A program made the position numbers and the translations under genes. From positions 1 through 46,917 of the forward strand of contig CANLJX010000008.1 in the NCBI GenBank assembly GCA_947491545.1: a stretch of DNA of 46,917 bases. The letters are read 5' to 3'. The DNA comes from Deltaproteobacteria bacterium (lineage in GTDB: Bacteria; Bdellovibrionota_C; UBA2361; OMII01). Each line of letters opens with the position of its first letter. The stretch's first letter is position 1. A model generated the notes under the pieces. That model was given only the letters and a program-made list of their open reading frames with translations, did not search any database and had not been told where the DNA came from. Shown piece by piece: positions 1 to 10,000 of the stretch.

Positions 1-960
1 CACCCCACTGTCGCGAGCTGCGGAGATAGCATTCTCAAGGGTAGTAGAGCTTGAGCCTCCTCCGAGCGACATGCTCAGGATCTTCGCGCCGCGGGCAGTT
101 GCATAGTTGATGCCTGCTGCCACCGATGCCAGTGTCCCAGACCCGTATCCATCCAACACCTTCACCGGCAAGATAGAGACGTTCCATGCCACTCCCGCGA
201 CACCGACGCCGTTGTTGCCCTTCGCGCCCACAGTTCCGGCACAGTGAGTGCCGTGGTAGTGGTCGTCAATCGGGTTGCCGTCGTTGTTGATGAAGTCGTA
301 CCCGTAGTAGTCGTCGGTGTAGCCGTTGCGGTCATCGTCGACGCCGTTGTTTGGGGTCTCCCCGGAGTTGACCGCGATGTTCGCTGACAGGTCCGGATGC
401 GTGTACTGCACGCCGGTATCGATCACGGCGACCACTACGCTCTTGGAGCCAGTGGAGATGTCCCACGCCGCTGGCGCCTGAATCCTGGTCATGCCGTACA
501 GAACGTTGTAGCTCGGGTCGTTCGGCACCGCGCTTGCCGAGAAGAGCGTGTTAGCCTCGCATATCACCGGCACGTTCCTGTTCTTGGCAACGATCGAGTC
601 GCACAACCGCGCCACATCGGAGTCGCTTATGTCGACTGCAGCGCCATCCTGCACCGAAGCTAAAGATGACGCTGACACGACTCCGATTGAGCCCTGGCTG
701 CTCACCTTTTTGAGCCGCATCGAGCCGGGTATCACGAGATTCTGCACCTGCCGGGTGCTGCGCGCAGAGGCGCCCTTTACCGGCGGCTTAAACGACACCA
801 CGACCTCTTCGCCTCGCCGCACCTTTTTGGCGGGAGAAGCAAACGACTTGGAAGGAGCGAACGCTCCAAGAGTTGCACACAGAAGTGCGAAAGTGCTCAG
901 TACTGAGCACATCGAACCCCACGCAGGGGCTTTGCGCGAGAGAACCATCCTTATTGCCAT
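1..960 (-). CDS. Secreted subtilisin-like serine protease (S8), N-terminal part, cut by window edge
   Basis: The frame reads leftward from ATG at 958-960 and runs off the window start without a stop, giving 320 residues. Residues 1 to about 41 form a signal peptide: a basic start, a hydrophobic stretch (STFALLCATLGAFA) and a likely cleavage after KSFA. Residues 45-150 are a poorly conserved propeptide-like region. The S8 fold follows. The catalytic Asp is D181 in VAVIDTGVQY, and the catalytic His is H236 in HYHGTHCAGT. A subtilase substrate-cleft segment, ILSMSLGGGSSS, lies near the edge. The catalytic Ser is outside the window, so activity cannot be confirmed. An acidic, Asn/Asp/Gly-rich insert (NNGVDDDRNGYTDDYYG) between Asp and His is typical of calcium-binding extracellular subtilases. 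The product is probably an exported peptidase. It lies downstream of the ole operon on the same strand but 207 bp away, so it is likely a separate unit. Confidence 0.93.
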   Translation of the reverse strand, partial: MAIRMVLSRKAPAWGSMCSVLSTFALLCATLGAFAPSKSFASPAKKVRRGEEVVVSFKPPVKGASARSTRQVQNLVIPGSMRLKKVSSQGSIGVVSASSLASVQDGAAVDISDSDVARLCDSIVAKNRNVPVICEANTLFSASAVPNDPSYNVLYGMTRIQAPAAWDISTGSKSVVVAVIDTGVQYTHPDLSANIAVNSGETPNNGVDDDRNGYTDDYYGYDFINNDGNPIDDHYHGTHCAGTVGAKGNNGVGVAGVAWNVSILPVKVLDGYGSGTLASVAAGINYATARGAKILSMSLGGGSSSTTLENAISAARDSGV

Positions 961-1167
961 GGATGAATTCTGCTCCCGCCCTGCCGCGCTCATAAAGGAA
1001 AAATTTGCCGGTAGGCCGTTCCGTGTAGCCCTGAAGAGCGCGCAAGCGTCGGTTTTTCACAGTCGATTCAGGCGCTAGCAACAACGCTGCGAGAAACTTG
1101 GATTTTGTTTTCTGGACTCTTCGCGCCTGGTTAGCCAACAAGCTCGCGCATTACTTGAGCGCAGACG

Positions 1168-2175
1168 CTACGCGGCTTTCGCAAAAGTGGACTTCAAGGC
1201 TTCTGAAACCGTCCGTGTCGGCAGATATCCGAGATCAGCTTTTGCGTTTTTTATCGAGAAGTAGTGGCTCGTAGCCATCTCAGCCACAAGGAACCTGGTC
1301 AGAAGTGGCTTTGCTTCAATCCCCACGACTCGCAGGACTCGCGAGACTCCCTCCATCACAAACGCTGCGGCCATTGCCACACGCGTCGGAAGTGACTTTG
1401 CAACCGGGTCGAGGCTGTTAGCTTCAAGGATCTGGTTGATCCAGCGCCACATGTTTACTGGATCGCCTTGGCTTATGAAGTACGCCTTGCCCCCTGCCTT
1501 ATCTGGCGAGGTCTCCAGCGTGCGCATGGCACACAGATGTGCCTGAACACAGTCGTCGATGTGGGTGACGTCAACCACGTTCTCGCCCCGCCCGATTCGG
1601 CGCAGACGGCCTGCGCGTGCCCGCTCCAGGATAGTTGGCACCAGGTGCGTGTCTCCGGGGCCCCAGATCAGGTGCGGCCGCAGCGCCACGGTGCGTAGGC
1701 CTCCCGCAACATCCGCTCGAAGCACCTCCTGTTCAGCCTGCGCCTTGGTCATCGGATAGAACGCGTCAAAGTGCTCCGGGTACGGGTACGACTCGTCTAC
1801 TCCACACAGGTCGTTGCCGTCGTGCACAACGCTTGGAGAGCTTGTGAAGACGAGCCGGTTGACGCCTGCTCGCCTACAAGCCTCGATAACGTTGCGTGTG
1901 CCGAGCACGTTGGCTCTAAAGAACCCATCGTACCCTCCCCACATGTCAACTTTTGCCGCTGTATGAAAGACACCATCACAGCCCTTGAGAGCTTGCCACC
2001 AACGATCGCACCCATAGCCGATGTCGGCTTTAATGCACTCGATCCCAAGGGCCCCAAGCTCTGGATAGGAGCCGCGCGAGATGCTCACCACCGTGCAGCC
2101 TTGGGCAAGCAGGGCTTTCGCTAAAGCTTTGCCGACGAAACCTCCGCCTCCGATGACTGCGTAGCGGCTACCCAT
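1168..2175 (-). CDS. oleD: OleD, NADPH-dependent 2-alkyl-3-oxoalkanoate reductase
   Basis: This 335-residue extended short-chain dehydrogenase has the Rossmann motif GGGGFVG (G9, G12, G15) and the catalytic YxxxK as Y140-PMT-K144, with serines at 112-113 (FTSSPS). OleD reduces the beta-keto acid made by OleA to 2-alkyl-3-hydroxyalkanoate in long-chain olefin synthesis. The frame is open far upstream (to 2427), but that extension overlaps oleBC and is low-complexity. The start at 2173-2175 puts the NAD(P) motif at the right distance from the N-terminus and lies 4 bp after the oleBC stop, which indicates translational coupling. Assignment rests on family motifs plus direct linkage to OleA and OleBC. 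By sequence alone it could be another 3-beta-HSD/NAD-dependent epimerase-like SDR. Confidence 0.9.
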   Translation of the reverse strand: MGSRYAVIGGGGFVGKALAKALLAQGCTVVSISRGSYPELGALGIECIKADIGYGCDRWWQALKGCDGVFHTAAKVDMWGGYDGFFRANVLGTRNVIEACRRAGVNRLVFTSSPSVVHDGNDLCGVDESYPYPEHFDAFYPMTKAQAEQEVLRADVAGGLRTVALRPHLIWGPGDTHLVPTILERARAGRLRRIGRGENVVDVTHIDDCVQAHLCAMRTLETSPDKAGGKAYFISQGDPVNMWRWINQILEANSLDPVAKSLPTRVAMAAAFVMEGVSRVLRVVGIEAKPLLTRFLVAEMATSHYFSIKNAKADLGYLPTRTVSEALKSTFAKAA

Positions 2176-2179
2176 GTGG

Positions 2180-4798
2180 CTAGGCCGCCTGCCGCCCTGA
2201 GAGGATTTTGTCGGCCCAGTGAGCAAGCTGATCGCGGAAGATCTTTGCGTTGTGTCGGGCATCAACCGGGAATGAGCGGTGGAAGAGGAACGTCTCGATT
2301 CCGCTTGCAAGTGGAGTCTGCGCCGCTGCAGCTTTAAGCTCAGACACGAACACCTCCTGCTTCTGTGGGGTGTCCGGCCAGAATTGCGGCAGGGGCTCAA
2401 CCACGATTGCCGGCTCTCGCCCGCCACGGATCCCTACCAAGGCAGAGCGCCTCACCTTCGGTAGCTCGTTAAAGATCTCCTCCAGCGGCACGCTGTGGTA
2501 CGCCCGATCATTTACGTATACCGAGTGTCCCTTTCGGCCGCAGTAGTAGAGATTGCCATGCTGGTCTATGTAGCCAAGGTCGCCAACGCGATGCCAGAAC
2601 CCCGTCCCGTCGAGGATCTTGCCCGACTTGTTCGCGTCTGGTCGGTGCAGATACTCAGGGCTGACAACCGCACCGCGCACAATTACCTCCCCGATCTCTC
2701 CATCAGCAAGCTGCGTAACCTGAGAGAGATCCCGTAAGGGGTCATTGCTCGACTCAATAATCATTACCTCTACCCCAGGCACAGGCCGACCGACTGGGGT
2801 CCCCTGCTCTCCCGTCCTCGCGCGTGACCAGGTGCCCGTGAGCAATTCGTCCCCCGTGACAAACGTAACGGGCAAGCACTCTGTAGCACCGTACGGGGTG
2901 GCAACCTCGCCGTTTGGAACAACACGCTTAACAATCTCGATGGTAGCCTTCGGCACCGCAGCTCCCGCCATGAAAACCCGGCGGATCGACGGCAGAGTTG
3001 TTCCCGAGCGCAGGGTGTATTCAGCAATCTTGTTCCAGAGCGTGGGAGAGCCAAACGAGGACTCGATCCCAAGATCAGTCACAAGCTTCACTGCTTGCGC
3101 TGCATCGAGCGCCAAGGGCTTGCCAGCAGGCATACTCGGGAAGACGCTCGCCACGCCGAGCCCAACATTGAAGAGCGAGAAGATCGGCAGAAGTGTTAGG
3201 TCCTTGGTGCAAGGCTCTTGGCCAAGCACATCACGAATGGTGCGGAGCTGCTGTTCAAGCGTTGCATTCGTTATAACCACGCCTTTCGGAGTTCCGGTCG
3301 CGCCTGAAGTGAATGCGATTAATGCCGCGTCGCGCGCTCGCAACGACCCGTCATCGCGCAGGACCGGCAGCGGCACTGGCGCTATCGGCGCATTCGCAAA
3401 GCGCTTGAAGTACCCCAGCGAGTGCCCGCGTGTCGAGAAAGACCACTCGGCAGCGGTCACATGAAACTTAATGCGGTGAAAAAGAGAGCGCCGCAAGAAG
3501 CGCAACAGGTGTGCTCGTGGCGAGCCGATAAACGCCGCTGGCTCAGCATCCTGAATGCAGCGGGAGAGGCGCTTGAGCCCAATCCCAGGATCCACGAACA
3601 CTGGAGTTGCTCCGCGACCTGCGACAGCAAGACTCAGGGCAAGGAAATCAGCCCCCGGCGACACCAGCATCAGCACCCTGTCACCTGGAGCCAGTCCAAG
3701 CTCGGAAAGCCCTCGCTGGTATTGGTTTATGAGCTTCACGAGCTCACCGTAGTTTGTGTGTGCGTAGTGCAGGGCACTGCCGTTAATCGGATCGCGAACC
3801 CAGCGGGGCGAAACGACTGCCGTGGCCGCCGGCATCGCCTCTGCGATCTTTACGACCCGATCATACACAGCGTGGATGCTCCCTGCCTCACGGCCCTGCA
3901 CAGCTGGGATCGAAGCTGGAGTTGCCGTGTCTATGCTGGCCGGCCGCAAGAGAAACTCCTTAATCGCCGGTATCGCAATCTGTGGGGCGTCGTCGAGCAC
4001 CAGGTGCGATGCGTCGGGAATCTCAAGGATCTCTGCCTTCGGAAAGTGCGCCGCAACCTTGCTGAGCATCTCTCTATGGAAGCAGGGGTCTTGCAGTCCC
4101 CAAATAATTTTGACCGGCTTCTGCGCTACCTTAGGAAGCCCTGCGGCGATATCAACCATCTGCGTGTACGTCGGATGGTCAGCATCAAATGGAATGTCTG
4201 CGACGAAGTCCCAGATTGCGTCGCGCCGCTGTCGAGTCGTGTACGGGAGGCGGTAGCCCGCAACGATATCGGGTGTCAGGCGCTTCGTCGCGCCCATCGA
4301 AGTCGTAAGCCGCACAAAGGTTGGGGTGTGGCGAGTCAGCAGCTTGCCGATGACGGGCATCGCAGCGAGCTTGATAATTGGCGGGAGGCTCTCTGTCTCT
4401 GTCAGCGTTGTGTTGAGGTACACGATCTTCTCGACTGATTCGAGGGTACGGAGCATGAACCCGGTTCCGAGCGGGCCGCCCCAGTCGTGCATGATGACCG
4501 AGAACTTTGTGAGGCCGAGCTTCTCAACAAACTCCTTGAGCTGGTTGATTCGATCAATCGCGCGGTAGCGCGTCCCCGGTGTTCGATCAGAGAGCCCACA
4601 CCCCAAAAAGTCGGGAGCAATGCAGCGGAAAGAGTCTTTCAGCTCACGAATAACGTTTCGGTAAAAGAACGACCAGGTGGGATTGCCGTGAAACATCAAA
4701 ACGACGGGGCCGCTGCCTTCGTCGATGTAGTGCATCTTGTGGCCCGCTACGGTCACGAAACGGGACTGGAATGGAAGCACCTGGTCGGACACCGGCAA
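2180..4798 (-). CDS. oleBC: OleBC fusion: beta-lactone decarboxylase plus beta-lactone synthetase
   Basis: This 872-residue fusion holds two consecutive enzymes of olefin biosynthesis. Residues 1-290 are an alpha/beta-hydrolase of the haloalkane-dehalogenase type: HGNPTW (37-42), nucleophile D105 in HDWGGPLG, acid D237 in GLQDP and histidine H265 in DASHL. This is OleB, which decarboxylates a cis-beta-lactone to the alkene. After a linker (about 290-315), residues 315-872 are an AMP-dependent synthetase with the P-loop TSGATGTPKGV near 493 and GATEC downstream. This is OleC, which turns the 2-alkyl-3-hydroxy acid into the beta-lactone. Domain order is B then C, opposite to the reaction order. 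It lies 11 bp after oleA and 4 bp before oleD, so it is clearly in one operon. Fused OleBC is known from some lineages, while many bacteria keep two genes. All expected catalytic residues are present. Confidence 0.94.
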   Translation of the reverse strand: MPVSDQVLPFQSRFVTVAGHKMHYIDEGSGPVVLMFHGNPTWSFFYRNVIRELKDSFRCIAPDFLGCGLSDRTPGTRYRAIDRINQLKEFVEKLGLTKFSVIMHDWGGPLGTGFMLRTLESVEKIVYLNTTLTETESLPPIIKLAAMPVIGKLLTRHTPTFVRLTTSMGATKRLTPDIVAGYRLPYTTRQRRDAIWDFVADIPFDADHPTYTQMVDIAAGLPKVAQKPVKIIWGLQDPCFHREMLSKVAAHFPKAEILEIPDASHLVLDDAPQIAIPAIKEFLLRPASIDTATPASIPAVQGREAGSIHAVYDRVVKIAEAMPAATAVVSPRWVRDPINGSALHYAHTNYGELVKLINQYQRGLSELGLAPGDRVLMLVSPGADFLALSLAVAGRGATPVFVDPGIGLKRLSRCIQDAEPAAFIGSPRAHLLRFLRRSLFHRIKFHVTAAEWSFSTRGHSLGYFKRFANAPIAPVPLPVLRDDGSLRARDAALIAFTSGATGTPKGVVITNATLEQQLRTIRDVLGQEPCTKDLTLLPIFSLFNVGLGVASVFPSMPAGKPLALDAAQAVKLVTDLGIESSFGSPTLWNKIAEYTLRSGTTLPSIRRVFMAGAAVPKATIEIVKRVVPNGEVATPYGATECLPVTFVTGDELLTGTWSRARTGEQGTPVGRPVPGVEVMIIESSNDPLRDLSQVTQLADGEIGEVIVRGAVVSPEYLHRPDANKSGKILDGTGFWHRVGDLGYIDQHGNLYYCGRKGHSVYVNDRAYHSVPLEEIFNELPKVRRSALVGIRGGREPAIVVEPLPQFWPDTPQKQEVFVSELKAAAAQTPLASGIETFLFHRSFPVDARHNAKIFRDQLAHWADKILSGRQAA

Positions 4799-4809
4799 AC
4801 CTCAGTCTA

Positions 4810-5871
4810 CTACCATTCAATGCCGAGGAAGAGCGAGTTCAAGCCCGAACCGAAGCCGGTTAGCATTATCTTGTCGCCCTTCTTGATTCCTCGCGGCTCC
4901 ATTCCCGCGACGAACGCGGTTGGAAGAGCGGCGGAAACCAGGTTGCCACGTGTCTGGTAGATTGTGAACTCCTTGGTGTGGTCGAGCCCCATCGTTGCGT
5001 AGAAGGCCTCGTTCACCTGTCGTCCCACCTGGTGGCAGAATACGTGGTCAATGTCGTCGCGGCTCCAGCCGATCGTCTCGGATGCGTCGCTCCATGTTCG
5101 CCCACCAAGCAAAGCAGCCGCAGCGAGCAGCTTTGAGGACTCCGTCTCCATGACGGGACCGAGAGGCGGGCTATCAACGAGGTGGTAATCAACGTTGCCC
5201 GTGCAGAGGTCACAGTGCTGCGTCGCAGAGCGCGTAGCGCCGCCCAGGATCTTGTGCTTTGTCTTCGAAATGCTCTCGTGGCAGAGCACATACGCCACCG
5301 CACCGGAGCCGATTGTAAAAGTCGGAAGCAGCCTGAGCAGCTTGTCGCGAGTGAGCTGCCGCCCCTCAAGCACGTTGGTGAAGGTGTTGTCGATCATGCA
5401 ACGAGTGTGCTCGGCAGATACAACGACACCTGCCTTGACCATTCCGCTCTCAATCAGGTTCGAGAGGAAGAAGATGCCGTCCATGAAGCCTAGGCACGCA
5501 TTGCTGACATCGAGCGCTATGCCGTTTTCGTCTAGCCCTAAGTTTCGGTGGATGAGGCAGCCCGTCGCTGGCTCAAAGTAATCGCGCGTCACCGAGCAGC
5601 TGAACAGCGCTCGAATCTCACTTTGGCTGATGCCCGAGCGCTCGATCGCTTCGCGCACAACGGTTGTGCCGAGCTCGCTCGGACGCTCAGACAGATCCCA
5701 GAGGTGGCGGGCGCTAATCCCGGTCAGGCGCTCGAGAGTGCCGAACGGGAGGCCGAGGTCCTTGTACACATGCGCGATCCTGTCCTCGATCTCGTCTGAG
5801 GTAAGAACCTGCGGCGGGGTGAGAGTCGACCACGACTCAAGGCAAACATGCTTGTAACGAAATGCGACCAT
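4810..5871 (-). CDS. oleA: OleA, acyl-CoA head-to-head condensing enzyme (thiolase/KAS III family)
   Basis: This is a 353-residue thiolase-fold enzyme. C126 sits in SNACLGF, H280 in CHQVG and N310 in RGNLVSA, forming the Cys-His-Asn set of KAS III-like enzymes. E100 (DYFEPATG) sits 26 residues before the cysteine, as does the glutamate on the second substrate channel of Xanthomonas OleA; this separates OleA from FabH. OleA joins two fatty acyl-CoAs by non-decarboxylative Claisen condensation to a 2-alkyl-3-ketoacid. It is the first gene of the oleA-oleBC-oleD operon. The start at 5869-5871 lacks a strong ribosome binding site, but no better in-frame start is seen. Membrane hydrocarbons are the expected end product. 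Confidence 0.94.
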   Translation of the reverse strand: MVAFRYKHVCLESWSTLTPPQVLTSDEIEDRIAHVYKDLGLPFGTLERLTGISARHLWDLSERPSELGTTVVREAIERSGISQSEIRALFSCSVTRDYFEPATGCLIHRNLGLDENGIALDVSNACLGFMDGIFFLSNLIESGMVKAGVVVSAEHTRCMIDNTFTNVLEGRQLTRDKLLRLLPTFTIGSGAVAYVLCHESISKTKHKILGGATRSATQHCDLCTGNVDYHLVDSPPLGPVMETESSKLLAAAALLGGRTWSDASETIGWSRDDIDHVFCHQVGRQVNEAFYATMGLDHTKEFTIYQTRGNLVSAALPTAFVAGMEPRGIKKGDKIMLTGFGSGLNSLFLGIEW

Positions 5872-6226
5872 AGCGAGGATTGCTCTATTTTAAAGACGAC
5901 GGGCCCTTCCGGGTCCAAGCCAAGCGAAGTAGTGACGCTCAGGGAAAGCTCAGATCATGGCAGTGATGCTGTCCGAGTGATGCCCTAAGGTGCACCTTGT
6001 CGAGTGACCTCGACGGTGCCTAAAACCCCGTAACCGTAGAGGCGGGAGATACCACATTGCGGTGGGTAGTACAAACATCGAGCAGGTCTGCCACAACTCG
6101 CAAAGACCTCTTAGGTTCCCAACCTAAGTACCTGGCGCTGATTCAATTTCCTAGCTCCGGTGGCGGCTCCGGCACCGGCTGCCGAACCGGCTCGGCCTCC
6201 AACCTAGACACCCCGAATCTGAACAG
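5872..6226. other. Spacer upstream of oleA, no gene seen
   Basis: This 355-bp stretch must hold the oleA promoter, reading leftward, but no clear -35/-10 pair stands out. Its distal part contains a hexamer array at 6154-6195. A short rightward frame at 6057-6332 crosses both the array and the terminator of the next gene and has no family resemblance, so it is not called. Confidence 0.5.
6154..6195. repeat. Degenerate hexamer array, 7 units
   Basis: Seven consecutive 6-bp units stay in exact register: GCTCCG, GTGGCG, GCTCCG, GCACCG, GCTGCC, GAACCG, GCTCGG. The same GGCACC-GGCTGC wording recurs in the array at 37047-37112. It lies in non-coding DNA between two leftward genes. Confidence 0.7.
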
Positions 6227-6254
6227 AAAAAATAAGCCGCCCCGAACCCGCGGC
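6227..6254 (-). terminator. Rho-independent terminator of the small gene at 6256-6672
   Basis: Read leftward, the stem GCCGC/GCGGC (6250-6254 with 6236-6240) encloses a 9-nt loop and is followed by TTATTTTTT. It begins one base past the TGA stop of the upstream gene. The stem is short, but the T-tract is good. Its position supports the upstream frame being a real gene. Confidence 0.65.
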
Positions 6255-6255
6255 A

Positions 6256-6672
6256 TCAGTCCAGCAGACGCCGAACTTCTTCGCCTCGGAGGCGCGACAA
6301 TTGCGCATACTCAGCTTCGACCAGCCTTCTAAGGCTGCATTCACGGAGCGATTCGGCGAGAAGCCACGCGTGTTGAACCTGGCGTACTGCCGGTGCTGAG
6401 GCCTCAATGTTGGCCCTCTGAACGTCTGTTCGGGCTGCCCAGGCATGTTTAATTACTTCCGAGGTCTCACGAGCGGCTGAAACCGCCTCCTCGAGACCAG
6501 ATAAAACGAGGCTGTGCTGAACGCTTGAGCAACCTATAGTTCCAAACTGTCCCAGACTTAGAGGTTTATTGGGCCAGCAGCTTTCGCTGCTCGGCAGCGC
6601 AGCGGCGACGAGTCGCCGGTACGGCGAATCCGCAGGCAGCTTTTTCGATGATTTGAAGCGCAAGCCACTCAT
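6256..6672 (-). CDS. Hypothetical small protein, 138 residues
   Basis: No family is recognised. The frame is bracketed by gene-like signals: GTGAGGTT lies 6-8 bases before the ATG at 6670-6672, and a hairpin with a T-tract begins right after the stop. The protein is basic and Ser/Lys-rich for about 30 residues. From about residue 55 it is predicted largely helical, rich in Ala, Glu and Arg (for example EEAVSAARETSEVIKHAWAA), with a very Arg/Leu/Glu-rich C-terminus. There is no signal peptide, membrane segment or obvious metal motif; two or three isolated cysteines occur. It stands alone, oriented like the ole operon but separated from oleA by 384 bp and divergent from the glutamate dehydrogenase gene. 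Confidence 0.5.
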   Translation of the reverse strand: MSGLRFKSSKKLPADSPYRRLVAAALPSSESCWPNKPLSLGQFGTIGCSSVQHSLVLSGLEEAVSAARETSEVIKHAWAARTDVQRANIEASAPAVRQVQHAWLLAESLRECSLRRLVEAEYAQLSRLRGEEVRRLLD

Positions 6673-7041
6673 GGTTCAACCTCACTGCTTTGAACGCTTT
6701 CCTCCCATCCTCTGAGGGGAGTTATCGGCTCGTCTGCCCGACCCTGAACGCTTCCACGCTATTTTGTGTAACGGCGTTTGTCCTTTAAGTGGTCTATCGC
6801 GAAATAATTGTTTCTTTTCAAGGCATTAGAATTATTGAGGTGCGAATTACCACCTCTGCTTAGGTCTTTATCCTCGGTGCTGCCGAACCCTCATCGAGGG
6901 TATACTCAGAGGCTGTACTTGTTACTGCACCGCAGACTCGCTTGGGGTAGTCGGGGCGTCCCACTTTCATCGGGACTCATAGCTTCTAAAGCTCTCGAAC
7001 TTTCGCCAGAAAGCCGTCTCCTCCATTCAAGGACCAACTGA
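6673..7041. promoter_or_regulatory. Divergent promoter region between the small gene and glutamate dehydrogenase
   Basis: This 369-bp spacer must carry promoters for both flanking genes. It includes an AT-rich stretch around 6775-6840. TTGTCC at about 6778 followed 17 bases later by GAAATA is a weak sigma-70-like candidate for the rightward gene. AAGGA lies 8 bases before the dehydrogenase ATG. A 77-residue frame at 6808-7041 ends at the gene start and is not considered coding. Confidence 0.35.
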
Positions 7042-10000
7042 ATGACTGAATCCCCGCCACAAGCATTCCCCTCGGTTTTCGTTAAGCAAGTGTTCGAGCT
7101 GCTCGCTCCAGCGCAGCGTCAGCTCCTCAATCGGCTGACTTTCGCCGGCGCCTCTGGGAATGAGTCGAAGTTCGGCGCTTTTCTGAACCAGCTCTTCTCG
7201 CGAGCAACACCAGAGATGATTAAGCACCGCACGGTGGCTGAAGTTGCAGCCTTAGCTGGGTCGTGCTTCCGAGCGCTCGAATCGCTTGCGTCAGCTCCCG
7301 ACCGGATCTCCCTAAGCATCGAGCAGGACGGGGCCGTGGCCCGGCTCTTCCTTGCGCTCGATGACCACCCGTTTATCATCAGCTCGATAGCGGAGAGGCT
7401 CTCAGATGCTGGTGCGCGCGTGGTTGCCTTCTTTCACCCGGTGGTGCGCTGTGATGGGAAGCCGATTGCGCTCTCGTATGTCGAGTTGGGAGATGCAGCA
7501 GAGCTCGACGCGTCACGCCTGCTGCCTCGACTGCAAGAAACTCTTCAGCTCCTCAAGCAAGTCGTTCTCGATTTCGAGGCGATGACAACGAGTGCTGTTC
7601 GGGCAGCCTCGTTGCTTGATGCTGAAAGTGTGGCGACTCCTTTCGGAGAGACCACGTCAATAGACGCACATGCCTTCTTGTCGTGGCTGGCCGATGGCAG
7701 CTTCTTTTTCATCGGCACAGCGCAGTGGGACGACTCAGCCAATCTCATTCCAGCTGAGAGCTTCGGCGCCTGGCGTGTCGCCGGGAGATTTTCAGAGCAG
7801 CTTCGCTCGGAAACCCTCGAAGACCTCAAGGCGCTTCGCGCAAACAAGCTGGGGCTATCAATACGCAAGCTCAGGCTTAGCTCCGCAGTGCACCGACCAG
7901 CTACGCTGCTCAATATCGTTATCGCTCTCCCGAGAGCGCGCGGACCAGCTCTGTCGCTCGTTGGATACCTGACGTCGAAAGCGTGGACACACGAAGCGCA
8001 AGACATCCCGATATTACGCCACAAAGTAGCTGCTTTCCTGGCACAAGAAGGGGCCACCCCGAATTCGCACGACTACAAGTACATGCTCGAAGTCGTTGAC
8101 AACATGCCCACCGACGAGGCGCTCGCAAGCCCCTCAGACCGTCTGAGGCTTATCACTCGCCTTGCGCTCGGCGTGTTTAGCCACGAAGCAACCCGCACAC
8201 TCTCGTGTATCGACGAGCTCAAGCGCCGTGCGCTCACGGTGGTTGTGCTGCCGCCTGAGCGATTTTCGGCCGCTACCCAAGAGGAGCTTCAACGGATTAT
8301 TGAATCTGCTTTTCAAGCTCCTCAGGGCTCAAGCGAGATTCACCTCGACTCATCAAAGCGCCGACAGTACCGTCTCTATTTCAGCACCCCCCTTCCTCCA
8401 AACCACTCCGGCGACGTCCCTGAACAGGAGCTCTCCTCACAAATTCCTCATGCAACGCTTACCTGGGAGGAGCGGCTGCAGCAGCTTCTCGACGAGCCCG
8501 GCGCGCCGGTATGGGACCCGTCTGTTTTTCCGGCCGATTACCAAGCAGGGACATCGGTCGACGAGGCGCTGTTCGACATCCAACAGATGTCCGGCCCCGC
8601 AGCATCCAGCCGAATCGCTTGCGCCTTGTACCTCGGGCACACCACCAACGCGCGTCCAGTCGTCTCTATTTTTTCTCGCGGGTCTGAAGTCTCCATCAGC
8701 TCGGCGATAGCCGTGCTCGAAAACATCGGAATTGAGGTCGTTCGGGCCCACTCCCACTCGTGTGCTCCTGCATCAGGCCGAATCCACATTCTGAAGCTCA
8801 TAGCCCGAGCCTACGACGGGGTGCCGCTGAGCCCTGAGCACTTCAATACTGCGGTAAGCCCAGGACTGACTGAGATCCTCGCTGGAAAGGCAGCAAACGA
8901 CGTGCTCAACGTCCTTCTGCGCCGAATACCGATCACGATAGCCCAGATTAACCTGCTGCGTTGCTACTGCGCCCTACTGTGGCAAGTGCAGAAGATCTCC
9001 ACGAAGAGAACAATGTGGAAGGCTCTCGCACAAGCCCCCAACGTTTCGCTTCAGCTCGTCAAAATGTTTGAGTGGAAATTCGACCCATCGCTCAAGCTTT
9101 CGATCGAGGAGCGTGCTCAGCGCGCTGCCGAAGAAGGAACAATCCTGATCGATGCATTGCGCTTCGTAGCCGACATCACCCACGACCGCGTCTTGCGCGC
9201 TCTCGTGTCCCTGGTGAAGAATACCGTGCGCACCAGCTTCTATTCAGGCACCAGCACTACTGCCCTAAAGCTCACCCCTCGAGAAATCGAGGTGATGCCC
9301 CACCCGCGGCCCTTGTTCGAGATCTTTGTATTCTCCCCGAGCATCGAGGGCACCCATCTGCGCAGCGCACGAGTCGCCCGTGGCGGCATCCGTTGGAGCG
9401 AGCGCCCAGAAGACTTCCGCGCCGAAGTGCTCGGCCTGATGAAGACGCAGCGTGTCAAAAACGTGATCATCGTGCCGAGCGGCGCAAAAGGCGGCTTCGT
9501 ACTGAAGGCCCCGCCGAAGGATCCAGACGCCCTACCGAAAGCTGTGGAAGCGGGTTACCGCGAGTACATCACAGCTCTGCTGACACTGGCAGACAACAAG
9601 GACGGGGCTGCGATCAAGCACCCTCCAGGGCTCATCGTGTACGACGAGCCGGACCCGTACTTCGTCGTGGCAGCTGACAAGGGGACCGCTACCTTCAGCG
9701 ACATCGCCAACAGCATAGCAAAAGAGCAGTTTAACTTCTGGCTCGGAGACGCATTTGCCTCCGGAGGCTCTGCTGGATACGACCATAAAAAGCACGGCAT
9801 TACTGCGAAAGGTGGTTGGGAGTGCGTGCAGCGACACTTTAAGGACCTCAGCATCGACTACGTGGCCGCTCCCTTCTCGGTGGTCGGGATTGGTGACATG
9901 TCCGGCGACGTATTTGGCAACGCGCTGATGCTCAGCCGCAACATGAAACTCATTGCTGCGTTCAACCACAAGCACATCTTCATTGATCCCAGCCCCGACC

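Noticed and set aside
548-1078. 176-residue rightward frame over the protease gene
   Set aside because: It is antisense to the signal peptide and propeptide of a clear subtilase.
2176-2427. Longer N-terminus for OleD
   Set aside because: The extra 84 residues overlap oleBC, are Arg/Ser-rich and unlike SDR proteins; the Rossmann motif begins right after the start at 2175.
2745-4438. Long rightward reading frames (239 and 338 residues) inside oleBC
   Set aside because: They are antisense to a gene with full catalytic motifs, show no family features, and have biased composition typical of opposite-strand shadows.
6057-6332. 91-residue rightward frame near the first hexamer array
   Set aside because: It crosses the array and a terminator of the opposite strand and has no family match or start signal.
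9072-9677. 201-residue rightward frame inside glutamate dehydrogenase
   Set aside because: It is a +1 shadow of the catalytic core, very Arg/His-rich, with no start signal.
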